Shown: positions 1-5,650, counted from the stretch's first letter. The stretch is DNA of 6,967 nt from an uncultured Eubacterium sp. (GCA_905193765.1 CAJJPZ010000114.1:1-6967), one strand, 5' to 3'. Numbers and translations: made by a program. Notes: generated from the sequence alone by a model not told the origin.

Positions 1-1103
1 TAACGGCACCGGAGAACGATGTATATAAGTCTGCATCGAAGGAGGTCCAAATACTCGTATATAGGCTTCCGAGGACGATCTCTATGGACAAAGAAGAGTA
101 TGAGCTGACATACGGCAGCGATGGAACGATAAATGTGGGACTTTCCGTAACGGGAGAGGGCGACATAACCTGTTATTCCGATAAACCTTCCGTCGTGCAA
201 GCAGTGATCCATGGCACAGACAGGCAGGGACTCGTGACGCCGCTGAAGCCGGGCACTGCCGTGGTCACATATACTGCAGATGCTTCGACCAACTACACGA
301 AAGTCGAAAAGCAGATCACCGTCAGGGTGAACAAGGCGGAGAACCGCATAGGTTCGAAGCACGACAGTCTGACCATGACTTGCGGAGAAGCTGCCGCGCT
401 GGATATGAAATCGCTCACCAGTCTGAAATATGAGAGCAGCGACAGCAGTGTGGCGACCGTCACGCCGGAGGGCACAGTGCAGGCCTGCGGAGCAGGTACA
501 GCAGTAATAACTGCGACAGCCGCAGAAAACGAATACTACAAAAGCACTGAGAAAAAGATAACCGTAAAAGTCGGCAAAGGTACTCAGGCTGTGAATGCCC
601 CGTCTTCATTTACAAAGACTTTCGGCGCTGCATCTTTCAGCATAGGAGCGTCTGCGAAGACTCCGCTGAAGTACAGAAGCAGCGATGCGAAGACGGTTAC
701 AGTGTCGTCGTCAGGAAAGGTGACGCTGAAGAACCCGGGCAAGGCGTACATCACAGTCACAGCTGCAGAAACGAAGGATTACAGGCAGGCGTCACGCACG
801 GTCAGGATATCCTCGTCACTTAAGAAGCCGGTCGTCACGCTGCAGGCACAAAAGGCCAGGAAAGTCAGGATATCATGGAACAAAGTGCCCGGAGCAGACG
901 GCTACAGTATATATCTTTATGACAGCAGAAAAAAGAAATACACTAAGCTGATCACAAGAAGCAGCAGAGTCAAGAGCGTGCTGCACAAAGGCCTTAAAGC
1001 CGGAAAGATATACAGCTACAAGATCAGGGCTTACCGTAAAGTCAACGGCAAAGTCGTGTACAGCCGCTATTCCGCTGTGAAGAAGGTCAGAGTGAAAAAA
1101 TAG
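1..1103 (+). CDS. Ig-like (Big-type) repeat protein with C-terminal fibronectin-III-like domain, 5' partial
   Basis: This is the C-terminal 366 residues of a probably secreted or cell-surface protein. The frame is open to the left edge. The ATG at 84 is an internal Met, not a start: the 27 codons before it are in frame, and the first ones (TAPENDVYKSASKEVQILV) are the end of another repeat. Three fuller repeats follow, at about nt 60-329, 330-572 and 573-812. Each carries a Y/S-SD...V..V...G.V core, then G.A.IT.TA, and closes with TA-x(5)-Y-x(5-6)-I-x-V. This is the pattern of bacterial Ig-like domains, which usually serve as stalks or adhesive modules. From about nt 822 to 1100 there is a basic fibronectin-III-like domain (VRISWNKVPGADGYSIYLY, then YSYKIRAYRKVNGKVVYSRYS). 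No LPXTG motif or C-terminal membrane segment is seen, so anchoring is unknown. Any signal peptide or catalytic domain lies outside the window. The family call is good; the role is inferred. Confidence 0.88.
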   Translation, partial: TAPENDVYKSASKEVQILVYRLPRTISMDKEEYELTYGSDGTINVGLSVTGEGDITCYSDKPSVVQAVIHGTDRQGLVTPLKPGTAVVTYTADASTNYTKVEKQITVRVNKAENRIGSKHDSLTMTCGEAAALDMKSLTSLKYESSDSSVATVTPEGTVQACGAGTAVITATAAENEYYKSTEKKITVKVGKGTQAVNAPSSFTKTFGAASFSIGASAKTPLKYRSSDAKTVTVSSSGKVTLKNPGKAYITVTAAETKDYRQASRTVRISSSLKKPVVTLQAQKARKVRISWNKVPGADGYSIYLYDSRKKKYTKLITRSSRVKSVLHKGLKAGKIYSYKIRAYRKVNGKVVYSRYSAVKKVRVKK

Positions 1104-1110
1104 AATCATG

Positions 1111-1122
1111 GACATATATGTC
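1111..1122. repeat. 12-bp perfect palindrome GACATATATGTC
   Basis: This is a perfect inverted repeat eight bases after the stop codon of the Ig-like gene. It could be a small hairpin or a protein-binding site. It is AT-rich and short enough to arise by chance, so no function is assigned. Confidence 0.3.
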
Positions 1123-1129
1123 TTAATGG

Positions 1130-1166
1130 AGCCTTATTCGTTCCTTTTGGAGCGGATAGGGCTTTT
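1130..1166 (+). terminator. Probable rho-independent terminator after the Ig-like protein gene
   Basis: AGCCTTATTCG (1130-1140) can pair with CGGATAGGGCT (1153-1163) as 11 pairs, two of them G-U, around a 12-nt loop. A short T-tract (1163-1166) follows. The stem begins 27 nt past the stop codon. The short T-run makes it a weaker example than those at 2663 and 4641. Confidence 0.55.
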
Positions 1167-1217
1167 GTGATATTGTAGAATATGATCATAACAAAACAGA
1201 ATTTTTTTTACCACACG

Positions 1218-1233
1218 GTTAGTGAGAACTAAC
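1218..1233. promoter_or_regulatory. Candidate operator: inverted repeat GTTAGT-GAGA-ACTAAC
   Basis: A perfect 6-bp inverted repeat with a 4-nt spacer lies 49 nt before the DUF2325 start, in an otherwise AT-rich leader. It is the most symmetric element between 1167 and 1282. The GTTAG/CTAAC half-sites resemble those bound by DtxR/IdeR-type metalloregulators, although the spacing differs from the classic DtxR box. With a flavodoxin downstream, metal-dependent control is a reasonable guess. A second smaller repeat, GATCA-AAGC-TGATC (1240-1253), follows. I could not settle on a convincing -35/-10 pair; a TAGAAT at 1176-1181 is the best -10 candidate. Confidence 0.45.
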
Positions 1234-1282
1234 TAAAACGATCAAAGCTGATCCGATGGTTTTAAGGAAAAGGAGATAGATA

Positions 1283-1570
1283 ATGAGCGTAGTTATAATA
1301 GGCGGAAACGAACGCATGGAACGGAGATACAAGGATCTCTGCGAACAATATAAATGCAAGGCAAAGGTCTACACCAAGAAACTGGGAGACATGAAGAGGA
1401 TAGGAAGCCCTGATCTGCTGGTGCTGTTCACCAACACTATGTCTCACAAAATGCTGTTCACTATACTGAGTGAAACGAAGGGACAGGACATAAAGGTAGC
1501 AAGATGTCAGAGCAGCTCCATGTCAGCACTGAGAAACGTACTGGATACACATGTGGAAGGAGCGTGCTGA
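1283..1570 (+). CDS. DUF2325 family protein
   Basis: A small soluble protein of 95 residues matching the DUF2325 family as I remember it. It opens with a short beta strand and glycines (VVIIGGNERMERRY, residues 3-16), has an SPDLLVLFTNTMSHKM core (residues 42-57) with the family's Ser-His pair at 54-55, and ends with RCQSSSMSALRN (residues 74-85). The biochemical function of the family is not established to my knowledge. The start is well supported: AGGAGA at 1271-1276 lies 6 nt before the ATG. The gene ends one base before the DUF3793 start, so the two are surely co-transcribed and probably translationally coupled. The inverted repeat at 1218 lies in its leader. Family assignment is from pattern memory, without a search. 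Confidence 0.8.
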   Translation: MSVVIIGGNERMERRYKDLCEQYKCKAKVYTKKLGDMKRIGSPDLLVLFTNTMSHKMLFTILSETKGQDIKVARCQSSSMSALRNVLDTHVEGAC

Positions 1571-1571
1571 C

Positions 1572-2123
1572 ATGTCCAAGAGACTTCTGGTAAAACAGTG
1601 TTCGCCGACGATGGCAGGCCTTAAAACGGGAAATCTGTTCACATGTGAAGCCAAGAGCAGACCTGATCTGGTCAGGTTCGTGCGCGCCATTAACAGGAAA
1701 TTCGCATACAAGGGGCTGAAGATGGCCATAATGAGATACAGCAGCGGCAGGGCGCTGATATATATGTACAGGCCGGCGAAACTCCGGAAAGACTTTGAAT
1801 GTGAGTTAGTTAAGACTATCCTTGCGAAAGAAGGATATCCTGTGGAGGACAGCGAACGCTGCATAATAGAGCTGATGAAACGGCTGAACAGGAACAGTGA
1901 ATTTCCTCATGAGATAGGACTTTTCCTCGGATACCCTCCGGAAGACGTGAAGGGATTCATAGAAAACGGAGCGAAGGAAGCCAAGTGCGTAGGCACATGG
2001 AAAGTTTACGGCAACGAGGAAGAAGCAAGAAAAAAATTCGATCAGTATGATAAATGCTCAAGGGTATATGCGGAATGTTTCAGAAGACACATGTCGCTGG
2101 AAAAACTGATAGTGGCTGTATAA
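1572..2123 (+). CDS. DUF3793 family protein
   Basis: A soluble protein of 183 residues recognised as DUF3793, a clostridial family of unknown function. Visible landmarks are CSPTMAGLKTGNLF (residues 10-23), the very characteristic FPHEIGLFLGYPPEDV (111-126), WKVYG (143-147) and a C-terminal YDKCSRVYAE segment with Cys162. I chose the ATG at 1572 over the in-frame ATG at 1551. GGAAGGAG (1555-1562) sits 9 nt before 1572 and would lie inside the coding region if 1551 were used. The 1572 start also follows the DUF2325 stop by one base and begins directly at the conserved SKRLLVKQCSP stretch. The conserved Cys residues and the flavodoxin neighbour suggest a redox or metal-related role, but this is inference. 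No membrane segments are seen. Confidence 0.83.
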   Translation: MSKRLLVKQCSPTMAGLKTGNLFTCEAKSRPDLVRFVRAINRKFAYKGLKMAIMRYSSGRALIYMYRPAKLRKDFECELVKTILAKEGYPVEDSERCIIELMKRLNRNSEFPHEIGLFLGYPPEDVKGFIENGAKEAKCVGTWKVYGNEEEARKKFDQYDKCSRVYAECFRRHMSLEKLIVAV

Positions 2124-2215
2124 GCTTATCGATGTACGCTGAGTCCGGGAGGATTTCATATAATAAAACTTAAAAAATCAAACAGAATCAGAAAACGAAA
2201 GGCAGGTATTTTATC

Positions 2216-2638
2216 ATGAGCAAGGTTGCAGTTGTATACTGGAGCGGAACAGGCAACACAGAGGCAATGGCAAAGGCTGTTGCAGAAGGCATAGGTGAAA
2301 AAGGCGGAGAAGCTGCACTGCTGACAGCTGCAGAATTCAGCGCTGATGCAATGGACGGATATGATGCGGTAGCTTTCGGATGCCCTTCGATGGGTGACGA
2401 AGTACTGGAGGAAAACGAGTTCCAGCCTATGTTCGATGGCTGTAAAGCAAAGCTCAAAGACAAGAAGATCGCTCTCTTCGGTTCATACGGATGGGGAGAC
2501 GGCGAATGGATGAGAAACTGGGAAGCAGAATGCAAAAACGACGGCGCAGATCTTGCTTGTGACTTTGTGATATGCAATGATTATCCGGATGATAACGGGA
2601 TCGCAGATTGCAAAGCACTGGGCGCGGCGCTGGTATAA
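2216..2638 (+). CDS. Flavodoxin, short-chain clostridial type
   Basis: A 140-residue FMN-binding electron carrier of the cytoplasm that can replace ferredoxin in low-potential electron transfer, typically when iron is scarce. The phosphate-binding loop SGTGNTEAMA is at residues 10-19 after the VVYW strand. The two FMN isoalloxazine loops are visible as GCPSMGDEVLEE (55-66) and FGSYGWGDGEWM (88-99), with Trp93 in the position of the stacking aromatic residue of short-chain clostridial flavodoxins. Length fits that class. The start is the ATG at 2216 with a GGCAGG-type ribosome site at 2201-2206. It lies 92 nt after the DUF3793 gene with no terminator between, so read-through is likely. A TATAAT at 2159-2164 could add a second start but lacks a good -35. 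A strong terminator follows. Confidence 0.95.
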   Translation: MSKVAVVYWSGTGNTEAMAKAVAEGIGEKGGEAALLTAAEFSADAMDGYDAVAFGCPSMGDEVLEENEFQPMFDGCKAKLKDKKIALFGSYGWGDGEWMRNWEAECKNDGADLACDFVICNDYPDDNGIADCKALGAALV

Positions 2639-2662
2639 CCTCAAAGTGCATATGCATGATAC

Positions 2663-2693
2663 AGAAGAGGACGTGTGACCCGCGTCCTCTTTT
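2663..2693 (+). terminator. Rho-independent terminator after flavodoxin
   Basis: AAGAGGACG (2665-2673) pairs perfectly with CGTCCTCTT (2683-2691) around a 9-nt loop and runs into TTTT (2690-2693). It lies 25 nt after the flavodoxin stop and closes the DUF2325-DUF3793-flavodoxin unit. Confidence 0.85.
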
Positions 2694-2721
2694 GACGTGC
2701 AGCGGGAAGATGTGGTAGAAT
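2692..2721 (+). promoter_or_regulatory. Promoter of the PAP2 gene (TTGACG-N18-TAGAAT, extended -10)
   Basis: TTGACG (2692-2697) and TAGAAT (2716-2721) are separated by 18 nt, with a TGG extended -10 at 2713-2715. The ATG of the PAP2 gene is 24 nt downstream. The -35 box shares its first bases with the T-tract of the preceding terminator. Confidence 0.65.
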
Positions 2722-2745
2722 AGACGCTGTAAGGCAGGTGTATTT

Positions 2746-3240
2746 ATGAACATGAAAACATACAGCAGGATGATAAACACTGTAAACAGCTCAAAACCGC
2801 TGAAATACAGTGTGACCATATGTGACAGTGTACTGACGAAGATAGCATATGCGGTGTATCCGGTACTGATATTCTGTCTCGCTGTGACGGGAAACATCGA
2901 TATAGTAAGAGCAGTGGCAGTCCCGGGGATATCTTTCGTCATACTGAGCGTGTTCAGATATCTGTTCAATGCGCCGAGACCCTATGAGGTCTTCGGCATG
3001 CAGCCTGTGATAAAGAAGGATACGAAGGGTAAGTCCATGCCCAGCAGGCATGTGTTCTCGATTTTTGTCATAGCAGTGACTGTGTTCTATTTCTGTCCCA
3101 CTGCAGGTATATGTCTGGGAGCGGCAGGTGTGATCATGGCTGCTGCAAGAGTGATCGGCGGAGTGCATTTCCCGGCAGATGTGGCAGTGGGTGCAGCCGC
3201 GGGCATAGCCAGCGGTATAGCAGGGTTCTGGCTGATCTGA
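2746..3240 (+). CDS. PAP2-superfamily membrane phosphatase
   Basis: A 164-residue integral membrane protein of the PAP2 superfamily, which removes phosphate from lipid phosphates such as phosphatidic acid or undecaprenyl pyrophosphate at the membrane. The three-part phosphatase signature is present: R71-x6-R78-P79 (Arg where the family usually has Lys), P99-S-R-H102 (usually PSGH) and R135-x5-H141-x3-D145. His102 and His141 are the expected nucleophile and its partner. Hydrophobic stretches at about 31-48, 53-70, 103-117, 119-134 and 144-164 fit a five-helix or similar fold, short for the superfamily. The start at 2746 has AAGG/GGCAGG at 2731-2738; the ATG at 2752 is an alternative. It has its own promoter. 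Substrate cannot be told from sequence; cell-envelope lipid carrier recycling is a reasonable guess. Confidence 0.88.
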   Translation: MNMKTYSRMINTVNSSKPLKYSVTICDSVLTKIAYAVYPVLIFCLAVTGNIDIVRAVAVPGISFVILSVFRYLFNAPRPYEVFGMQPVIKKDTKGKSMPSRHVFSIFVIAVTVFYFCPTAGICLGAAGVIMAAARVIGGVHFPADVAVGAAAGIASGIAGFWLI

Positions 3241-3305
3241 TGCTTTCATGGTGAACAGGATTATCGCATACATATCGGAATTTTTCTTAAAAACGGTTAT
3301 TTCTC

Positions 3306-3334
3306 TTAATTTTGAGATGGTTTCTTGATATAAT
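3306..3334 (+). promoter_or_regulatory. Promoter upstream of the 394-residue gene
   Basis: TATAAT at 3329-3334 has a TGA extended -10 (TGATATAAT). A weak TTAATT (3306-3311) lies 17 nt upstream. Transcription would start near 3341, giving a leader of about 108 nt that contains a hairpin, a mini-ORF and the G10 tract. The 13 bases TTGATATAATATA (3325-3337) recur exactly in the kinase promoter. Confidence 0.6.
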
Positions 3335-3377
3335 ATATTTCGTGATCGCAAAAAACTGTGATCTTAAACAAAAAGGC

Positions 3378-3403
3378 CTGTCCTTAAGCTCCATAAGGGA
3401 CAG
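3378..3403 (+). other. Leader hairpin upstream of the 394-residue gene
   Basis: CTGTCCTTA (3378-3386) pairs with TAAGGGACAG (3394-3403) with a single bulged G and a 7-nt loop. On the plus strand no T-tract follows, so it is not a terminator. The AAGGGA inside its 3' arm is the only ribosome-site-like sequence for the mini-ORF that starts at 3404. A second, competing hairpin, CAGA-TG-TCTG, is possible at 3401-3410. Confidence 0.4.
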
Positions 3404-3421
3404 ATGTCTGAAAAAATGTAA
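3404..3421 (+). other. Five-codon leader mini-ORF (MSEKM)
   Basis: ATG-TCT-GAA-AAA-ATG-TAA begins directly after the leader hairpin, in the same frame as the 394-residue gene, and stops 27 nt before its ATG. Its TAA closes the main frame, so the main protein cannot start further upstream. It could be a chance run or a leader peptide whose translation affects the G-tract region. Weak support. Confidence 0.2.
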
Positions 3422-3430
3422 AAAATTGAC

Positions 3431-3440
3431 GGGGGGGGGG
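3431..3440 (+). repeat. Homopolymeric G10 tract before the start codon (candidate phase-variable site)
   Basis: Ten consecutive G residues end 8 nt before the ATG at 3449. No other Shine-Dalgarno-like sequence lies between 3404 and 3449, so the tract occupies the ribosome-binding position. It also lies between TTGAC (3426-3430) and TATAAT (3445-3450). Runs of this length are rare in genomes of middling GC and mutate in length by strand slippage, which is the known basis of phase variation in other bacteria. A consensus error is possible. Confidence 0.7.
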
Positions 3441-3448
3441 TCGATATA

Positions 3449-4633
3449 ATGGAAGAAAAATTCAATACGGAGTATGCTCAGAAATATACCGGGGATACAG
3501 ACCACGGCGTAGACGATATGAAAGCTGCGTGGTGGGAGCTGTTCTCGAACTACAGAGCGAAGAAATGGAGAAACGAGCTGAAGGCACTGGTAGACAGGAC
3601 CGGTACAGAGTTTCCATATGTATGCAGGTATATAGGCTTGGAACCCTCTGAGCAGCCCGGATTTTACAGGAAGATGCCCCGGGTAAGGGAGACTTTTATC
3701 GGGATAGGCATGGCCTACAAACTTCCGCTGGACACGATAAACCGGTGGCTTTCCAAATACGGTGCAAAGAAGAAGCTGTATATCAAGGATGTACTCAGCG
3801 ATCTGATCTGGATCTATCTGATCACGGTGAACTGCAACGACCATGAGACCGACACCAATTACTACAGTATCTACGACTCCTGCCAGAAAGCCGTCGGCGA
3901 GATATACAGCGATGTCTGGAACGATATAATGTCGGAGTCTGTGGATACCGTGGTGCTGGAGAACAGCATGAAGCAGATCGGATATGACAGGGACTTCACA
4001 GGACTCAGGAGTTTCGTGGTGGAGAACATCGATGCATTCAAGACCGCATATATCAAGCCGAGGACGCTCCTGTACAAGTATATAGAGAAGATACTTGAAG
4101 TCAGGAACCTGTACGACGGCAATGAGCGCAAATGGACCCTGAGTTCACTGCGAGGCTATCTGGACGATTCGATGATAAATTATCTGTCGGGATCCCGGAC
4201 AACGATAAACGTCAGGGACGGCGTACGGGGCAACATCACATCAGGTATAAAATACATACCTAAGACCAAACGGGCCCATATATCCATGTGCCTTGCGCTG
4301 GGTATGGATCTTCAGGATCTGGACAGATATCTGGAGATGATGGGATATTCGCCACTGGACAGCATAGACTCAGATGAAGGCGCACTGATCCTGATGCTGA
4401 ACCAGTGGAACAATGAACATCCGCAGCAGGCGAAGTTCAGAGCAGGATATATCAACACTGACGGTCCTTCGGGGGATGATGCCATGAGTCCGGAAGAACA
4501 GCTTGCGGCGGTGGATCAGATGCTGGAGCTGCGCATGGATCTCAAGGAAATGTACGAGCAGGCATGTGAAAAACTTCGCGAAGAAGGCGTTTCGGACAAG
4601 AGGTTCAGGAAATTCCCGTATTTTAATGAATAA
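3449..4633 (+). CDS. Uncharacterised protein with two HTH-like modules, in a kinase/LytTR cluster
   Basis: A 394-residue soluble, charged protein without signal peptide or membrane segment. I do not know a named function. It contains an internal duplication. Module 1 (about residues 28-128) has a PYVCRYIGL segment followed by RVRETFIGIGMAYKLPLDTI, then a Y-G...LY...D.I.IYLI tail. Module 2 (about 233-321) has KRAHISMCLALGMDLQDLDR, then MGYSPLDSIDSDEGALILML. This R..xI.(I/L)A..L.L...N..L...G...L....D.(L)I..L pattern resembles degenerate helix-turn-helix modules I associate with clostridial proteins near Ser/Thr kinase genes. The C-terminus (350-394) is a likely amphipathic helix. The ATG at 3449 is the first possible start in frame (TAA at 3419). 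The next Met is residue 24 (nt 3518), just before module 1. A strong terminator follows. Role as regulator or kinase partner is inferred. Confidence 0.75.
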   Translation: MEEKFNTEYAQKYTGDTDHGVDDMKAAWWELFSNYRAKKWRNELKALVDRTGTEFPYVCRYIGLEPSEQPGFYRKMPRVRETFIGIGMAYKLPLDTINRWLSKYGAKKKLYIKDVLSDLIWIYLITVNCNDHETDTNYYSIYDSCQKAVGEIYSDVWNDIMSESVDTVVLENSMKQIGYDRDFTGLRSFVVENIDAFKTAYIKPRTLLYKYIEKILEVRNLYDGNERKWTLSSLRGYLDDSMINYLSGSRTTINVRDGVRGNITSGIKYIPKTKRAHISMCLALGMDLQDLDRYLEMMGYSPLDSIDSDEGALILMLNQWNNEHPQQAKFRAGYINTDGPSGDDAMSPEEQLAAVDQMLELRMDLKEMYEQACEKLREEGVSDKRFRKFPYFNE

Positions 4634-4640
4634 AATTTAA

Positions 4641-4676
4641 AAACAGGCAAAAAATCGTTTTTGGCCTGTTTTTTTT
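4641..4676 (+). terminator. Strong rho-independent terminator after the 394-residue gene
   Basis: AAACAGGC (4641-4648) pairs with GCCTGTTT (4664-4671). After one A/G mismatch, AAAAA (4650-4654) pairs with TTTTT (4658-4662) around a TCG loop. A run of eight T residues (4669-4676) follows. It begins seven bases after the stop codon, so the LytTR gene downstream needs its own promoter or read-through. Confidence 0.9.
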
Positions 4677-4697
4677 GAAAGACTTTTTAAACCGGTG

Positions 4698-4706
4698 TGC
4701 TATCAT
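4698..4706 (+). promoter_or_regulatory. Probable extended -10 of the LytTR gene (TGCTATCAT)
   Basis: TGC-TATCAT (4698-4706) matches an extended -10. A TTGAAA (4675-4680) lies 20 nt upstream, a little too far for an ideal -35. TATCAT is repeated at 4709-4714. The position between the terminator and the gene, which starts at 4755, supports a promoter here. Confidence 0.4.
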
Positions 4707-4754
4707 CTTATCATGACATCATAAAAAACGAGTTTAGGGGAGATCAGGAAAAAG

Positions 4755-5480
4755 ATGTGTAGTATACTGATGTGTGATAAAAACAGTGACAGAATGAAAG
4801 AACTGGCAGAGGCTCTGGAAGCTATCGATATGGATATGTACATGCCGGAAGAAACAGTCATAATAAAGGGGGATTCATATGAATCGCTTATGATGAAGCT
4901 GTCCGAGGCGGATTCGGATCCGAGAGTAGCATTCATATATGCAGGTAAGGAAGACCGTTACGGCATAGAGACGGCCGGGCTGATACTGAGGAACCATCCG
5001 GGGACTAAAATAGTATTCGTATGTGATTCAGATTATTATATAAAGGAACTGTATGAGATCGATTTCGCATACAGGCTGCAGCTGCCTGCATCGGAGGACG
5101 AACTCAGGAGCGTGATGGAGAAGCTGTCCAGGACAGGCAGATGGAAAGACAGCGAGTATCTTACAGTGAGAGTGAGATCCAATATATTCAGGATACCTCT
5201 GAGATGTATTTTCTATTTTGAAAAATCATACAGGAAGATAAACATAGCGTCGGAGGAGGGCGTATTCACTTTCTACGGCAAACTGGAAAATCTGATGGAC
5301 ATGCTGACGGACAATTTCATCAGGTGTCACAACAGCTATATAGTCAACTTTGACAAGGTCATAACGATGGAGAGCAGTCACCTGAATTTTTCAAAGAGGA
5401 ATGCATGCGAGGATATGAAGACGAGGGTACCTGTCAGCAGGACCTATTACAGTGATATAAGAAATAAATTTGATGAGTGA
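4755..5480 (+). CDS. LytTR-family transcriptional regulator with degenerate receiver-like domain
   Basis: A 241-residue DNA-binding regulator. The C-terminal half (about 134-237) is a LytTR domain: YLTVRVRSNIFRIPL, then IFYFEKSYRKINI, the hallmark FIRCHNSYIVNF (188-199) and PVSRTYYSDIRNKF (226-239). Such domains bind direct-repeat DNA sites and commonly control virulence, bacteriocin or surface genes. Residues 1-125 resemble a response-regulator receiver (strands SILMCD, RVAFIYA, KIVFVCDSD, then FAYRLQLP). However, the stretch that should read FLD reads AFIYAG (59-64), so the phosphoacceptor Asp is missing. The late Lys before Pro is replaced by Gln (LQLP, 108-111). Activation by a histidine kinase is therefore unlikely. 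The ATG at 4755 has AGGGGAG at 4736-4742 and AGGA at 4746-4749. Its neighbours are the HTH-like protein and the Ser/Thr kinase. Confidence 0.88.
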   Translation: MCSILMCDKNSDRMKELAEALEAIDMDMYMPEETVIIKGDSYESLMMKLSEADSDPRVAFIYAGKEDRYGIETAGLILRNHPGTKIVFVCDSDYYIKELYEIDFAYRLQLPASEDELRSVMEKLSRTGRWKDSEYLTVRVRSNIFRIPLRCIFYFEKSYRKINIASEEGVFTFYGKLENLMDMLTDNFIRCHNSYIVNFDKVITMESSHLNFSKRNACEDMKTRVPVSRTYYSDIRNKFDE

Positions 5481-5494
5481 TATGGGGAGGTTTA

Positions 5495-5534
5495 CAGCAT
5501 CCCTGGCCTGAAAAAGGGTGTTTCCGAGATGCTG
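5495..5534 (+). other. Hairpin after the LytTR gene (CAGCATC/GATGCTG)
   Basis: CAGCATC (5495-5501) and GATGCTG (5528-5534) form a perfect 7-bp stem around a 26-nt loop, 14 nt past the stop codon. It is followed by an A-run rather than T, so it may protect the 3' end or be chance rather than terminate. Confidence 0.3.
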
Positions 5535-5544
5535 CTCTGAAAAA

Positions 5545-5609
5545 AAGCGACATTATCCGCGTCGTTTGATACATGAAGAGGGCTTTTACTTACGGGTAGG
5601 CTCTTTTTG
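5545..5609 (+). terminator. Possible terminator region between the LytTR and kinase genes
   Basis: Two weak stems are present. AAGCGAC (5545-5551) pairs with GTCGTTT (5561-5567) with one G-U and a 9-nt loop. AAGAG (5576-5580) pairs with CTCTT (5601-5605), plus an inner TTTAC/GTAGG helix, followed by TTTTT (5604-5608). Either could end the LytTR transcript; neither is strong. Confidence 0.4.
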
Positions 5610-5620
5610 TCGTATTGTCG

Positions 5621-5650
5621 TTGAAAGATACCATCCTGTTTTGATATAAT
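5621..5650 (+). promoter_or_regulatory. Promoter of the Ser/Thr kinase gene (TTGAAA-N18-TATAAT)
   Basis: TTGAAA (5621-5626) and a consensus TATAAT (5645-5650) are 18 nt apart, with a TGA extended -10. Transcription near 5657 would give a leader of about 90 nt. This is the best-matching promoter in the window, so the kinase is probably transcribed on its own. Confidence 0.75.

Noticed and set aside
84..86. ATG at 84 as the start of the Ig-like repeat gene
   Set aside because: The frame is open for 27 further codons to the left edge and those codons match the end of a repeat unit. No ribosome site fits the ATG.
1551..1571. Earlier start (ATG at 1551) for the DUF3793 gene
   Set aside because: It would put the AGGAG ribosome site inside the gene and add seven residues before the conserved N-terminus; the ATG at 1572 fits better.
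2647..2656. TGCATATGCA palindrome after flavodoxin
   Set aside because: Short, AT-rich and next to a clear terminator; likely chance.
3291..3324. LytTR-type direct repeat (two GGTT boxes) upstream of the 394-residue gene
   Set aside because: The boxes are 24 bp apart rather than the 21-22 expected for LytTR sites, and the flanking bases do not match.
2791..3351. Minus-strand reading frame opposite the PAP2 gene
   Set aside because: The plus strand carries all three PAP2 motifs; the antisense translation is His/Cys/Tyr-rich with no domain pattern.
3371..3403. Minus-strand terminator (stem followed by GCC and TTTTT)
   Set aside because: The stem can be read this way on the minus strand, but no minus-strand gene exists here to terminate.
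3287..3844. Long minus-strand reading frame across the leader and first third of the 394-residue gene
   Set aside because: It opposes a well-supported gene, has no recognisable protein features, and reads through the promoter and the G-tract; it is a shadow of the plus-strand codons.
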